Below, one piece after another: positions 63,217 through 64,000 of a stretch of DNA of 64,000 nucleotides (positions are counted from its first letter, which is position 1; the number at the start of each line of letters is the position of its first letter). This stretch comes from Elusimicrobia bacterium HGW-Elusimicrobia-3 (lineage in GTDB: Bacteria > Elusimicrobiota > Elusimicrobia > Elusimicrobiales > UBA9959): NCBI GenBank assembly GCA_002840355.1, contig PHAL01000012.1:27120-91119 (forward strand), given 5' to 3'. Position numbers and translations under genes: made by a program. The notes below the pieces were generated by a model. It was not told where the DNA came from. It ran no database searches and was given only the letters and a program-made list of their open reading frames with translations.

Positions 63217-64000
63217 CTAGGCCTTGCCGGCCTGCTTGACGTCGGCCAGCGGCAGGATCAGGCCTTTGGCGGCCAGGGCCTGCACGGCGGCCAGTATGGT
63301 CAGTTCCGAATCGTTGGTGTCGCCGGTAAGCAGCATGTTCTGCATGCGCGCGGTCACGAGGTCCTTGATGGCGGGGCCCAGCATCTCGTGGAAGGCCTCC
63401 AGCGTGGGGGCGTCGCAGTTCTTCAGGCAGCGGGCGAAAGGTTCGGCGCCGGCCTTGCGGAAGATCCTGCGCAGCGCCATCTCGTCGTAGCGCAGCAGGT
63501 CCTCGAACTTGAAGTAGCGGGTCTCCACGGCCGCGGCGAAGGCGGCGTCCTTCTCGCGCAGGAAGGCCAGCGTGCGCTCCTGGGATTTCTTGTCCATGAT
63601 CTGCATCAGGTTGCCCAGGCGCTGCTCGCCGCCGAAGCTGCCGGCCATCTTGTCCTTGATGCGGTCCAGCAGCGTTTTTATCTTCTCCGGTTCCTCGAAC
63701 TCGCGCTTGAGGAACTGCTCGAGCACTTCCTTCATCTTGTACTTGGGGATGGCCGTGAAGGCCAGCTTCTGCGGGATGCGCTGTACCACCCTGGCTATCA
63801 CGTCGGCGGGCTCGTCGTGCAGGATCAGCATCAGGTCGTCCACGTTGTCCTTGGTGACGTACTTGTCGAGCGGGACGTTGTCGCCGGAATCGAATGAGAG
63901 CACCGACTGGCCGCCGCCGCCCCCGCCGGCTATGGCCAGCGCGCCGGACATCGTGGTCTCGGCGGGCATGTCGTCCCCCCCGGCCAGGGTTATGTCGCCG
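63217..64000 (-). CDS. FliG-like motor protein, 5' end beyond the window
   Basis: At least 260 residues are visible, and the frame stays open to the right edge (GDITLAGGDD before the first Met at 63969), so the start is probably outside. LMLILHDEPADVIARVVQRIPQKLAF resembles the EHPQ helix of FliG's middle domain. FEDLLRYDEMALRRIFRKAGAEPFARCLKNC and LKNCDAPTLEAFHEMLGPAIKDL match the C-terminal torque domain. FliG sits on the flagellar switch and contacts MotA. No other flagellar gene is visible. Short Gly runs near the start are low-complexity. Confidence 0.8.
   Translation of the reverse strand, partial: GDITLAGGDDMPAETTMSGALAIAGGGGGGQSVLSFDSGDNVPLDKYVTKDNVDDLMLILHDEPADVIARVVQRIPQKLAFTAIPKYKMKEVLEQFLKREFEEPEKIKTLLDRIKDKMAGSFGGEQRLGNLMQIMDKKSQERTLAFLREKDAAFAAAVETRYFKFEDLLRYDEMALRRIFRKAGAEPFARCLKNCDAPTLEAFHEMLGPAIKDLVTARMQNMLLTGDTNDSELTILAAVQALAAKGLILPLADVKQAGKA

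Overview
The window is a GC-rich (roughly 65% by eye), densely packed stretch of chromosome from a Gram-negative bacterium. Nearly all genes lie on the minus strand; only the small HMA-domain gene (9224) and the RDD gene (41321) are on the plus strand. The cell has an outer membrane (several beta-barrel proteins, PorV/UPF0164-type proteins), a DUF58/Bat aerotolerance operon, peroxide defence genes, polyamine synthesis, and tRNAs without encoded CCA together with a Cca enzyme. Surface proteins end in a YPNP[FY]-type C-terminal domain next to PorV-like barrels. This mix recalls Elusimicrobiota or a neighbouring phylum, but there is no rRNA or marker gene here, so the assignment is a guess from family content. 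No insertion sequence, prophage or CRISPR array was seen.

Layout: 1-4.6 kb, a partial gene, two outer-membrane porins and a TPR membrane protein. 4.6-6.8 kb, tRNA-Arg, an acyP / alternative sigma factor / apt operon, and tRNA-Pro(CGG). 6.8-10.7 kb, a lipid glycosyltransferase, the peroxiredoxin / PerR-like regulator pair with a divergent HMA-domain gene, and a secreted serpin. 10.7-17.7 kb, tRNA-Pro(GGG) and housekeeping operons (miaA-hflX-plsY-BFN nuclease-HU-MerR, miaB-PilZ, ndk-PNPOx-like). 17.8-24.7 kb, a DUF454 protein, catalase, a sodium/solute symporter, a uridine kinase-like protein, a DksA-type zinc finger and an ABC-F protein. 24.9-30.7 kb, exported proteins (a zinc-ribbon-fused outer-membrane protein, a DUF481 barrel, a lysine-rich protein, an S41 protease resembling CPAF) and a short pyruvate kinase.

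30.9-39.7 kb holds rpiB and a complete Bat operon (MoxR, DUF58, membrane protein, BatA, a BatB-BatC fusion, BatD, BatE). 39.8-44.2 kb has a HEAT-repeat protein, a class II amidotransferase, the RDD protein, a DksA-like protein with a histone-H1-like tail, and speD-speE. 44.2-51.1 kb is a PorV-like protein paired with a 1918-residue Kelch/FN3 surface protein. 51.6-52.1 kb is an unusual array of tRNA-Gly 3'-end repeats beside tRNA-Gly(CCC). 52-56.6 kb carries folE, an exported helical protein, cca and an acyl-CoA ligase.

The most striking unit is 56.7-64 kb: one apparently continuous operon encoding a FliG-like protein (running off the right edge), MotA, two MotB-like proteins (one lacking the proton-carrying Asp), a CheY-like receiver, a beta-propeller surface protein with a C-terminal sorting-like domain, a PorV/UPF0164-like barrel and a LysM/TPR protein. 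This reads as an ion-driven motor, with rotor and receiver components, encoded together with a surface protein and its possible export or anchoring partner. It could be a surface-motility or secretion machine. That is inference from gene order and motifs.
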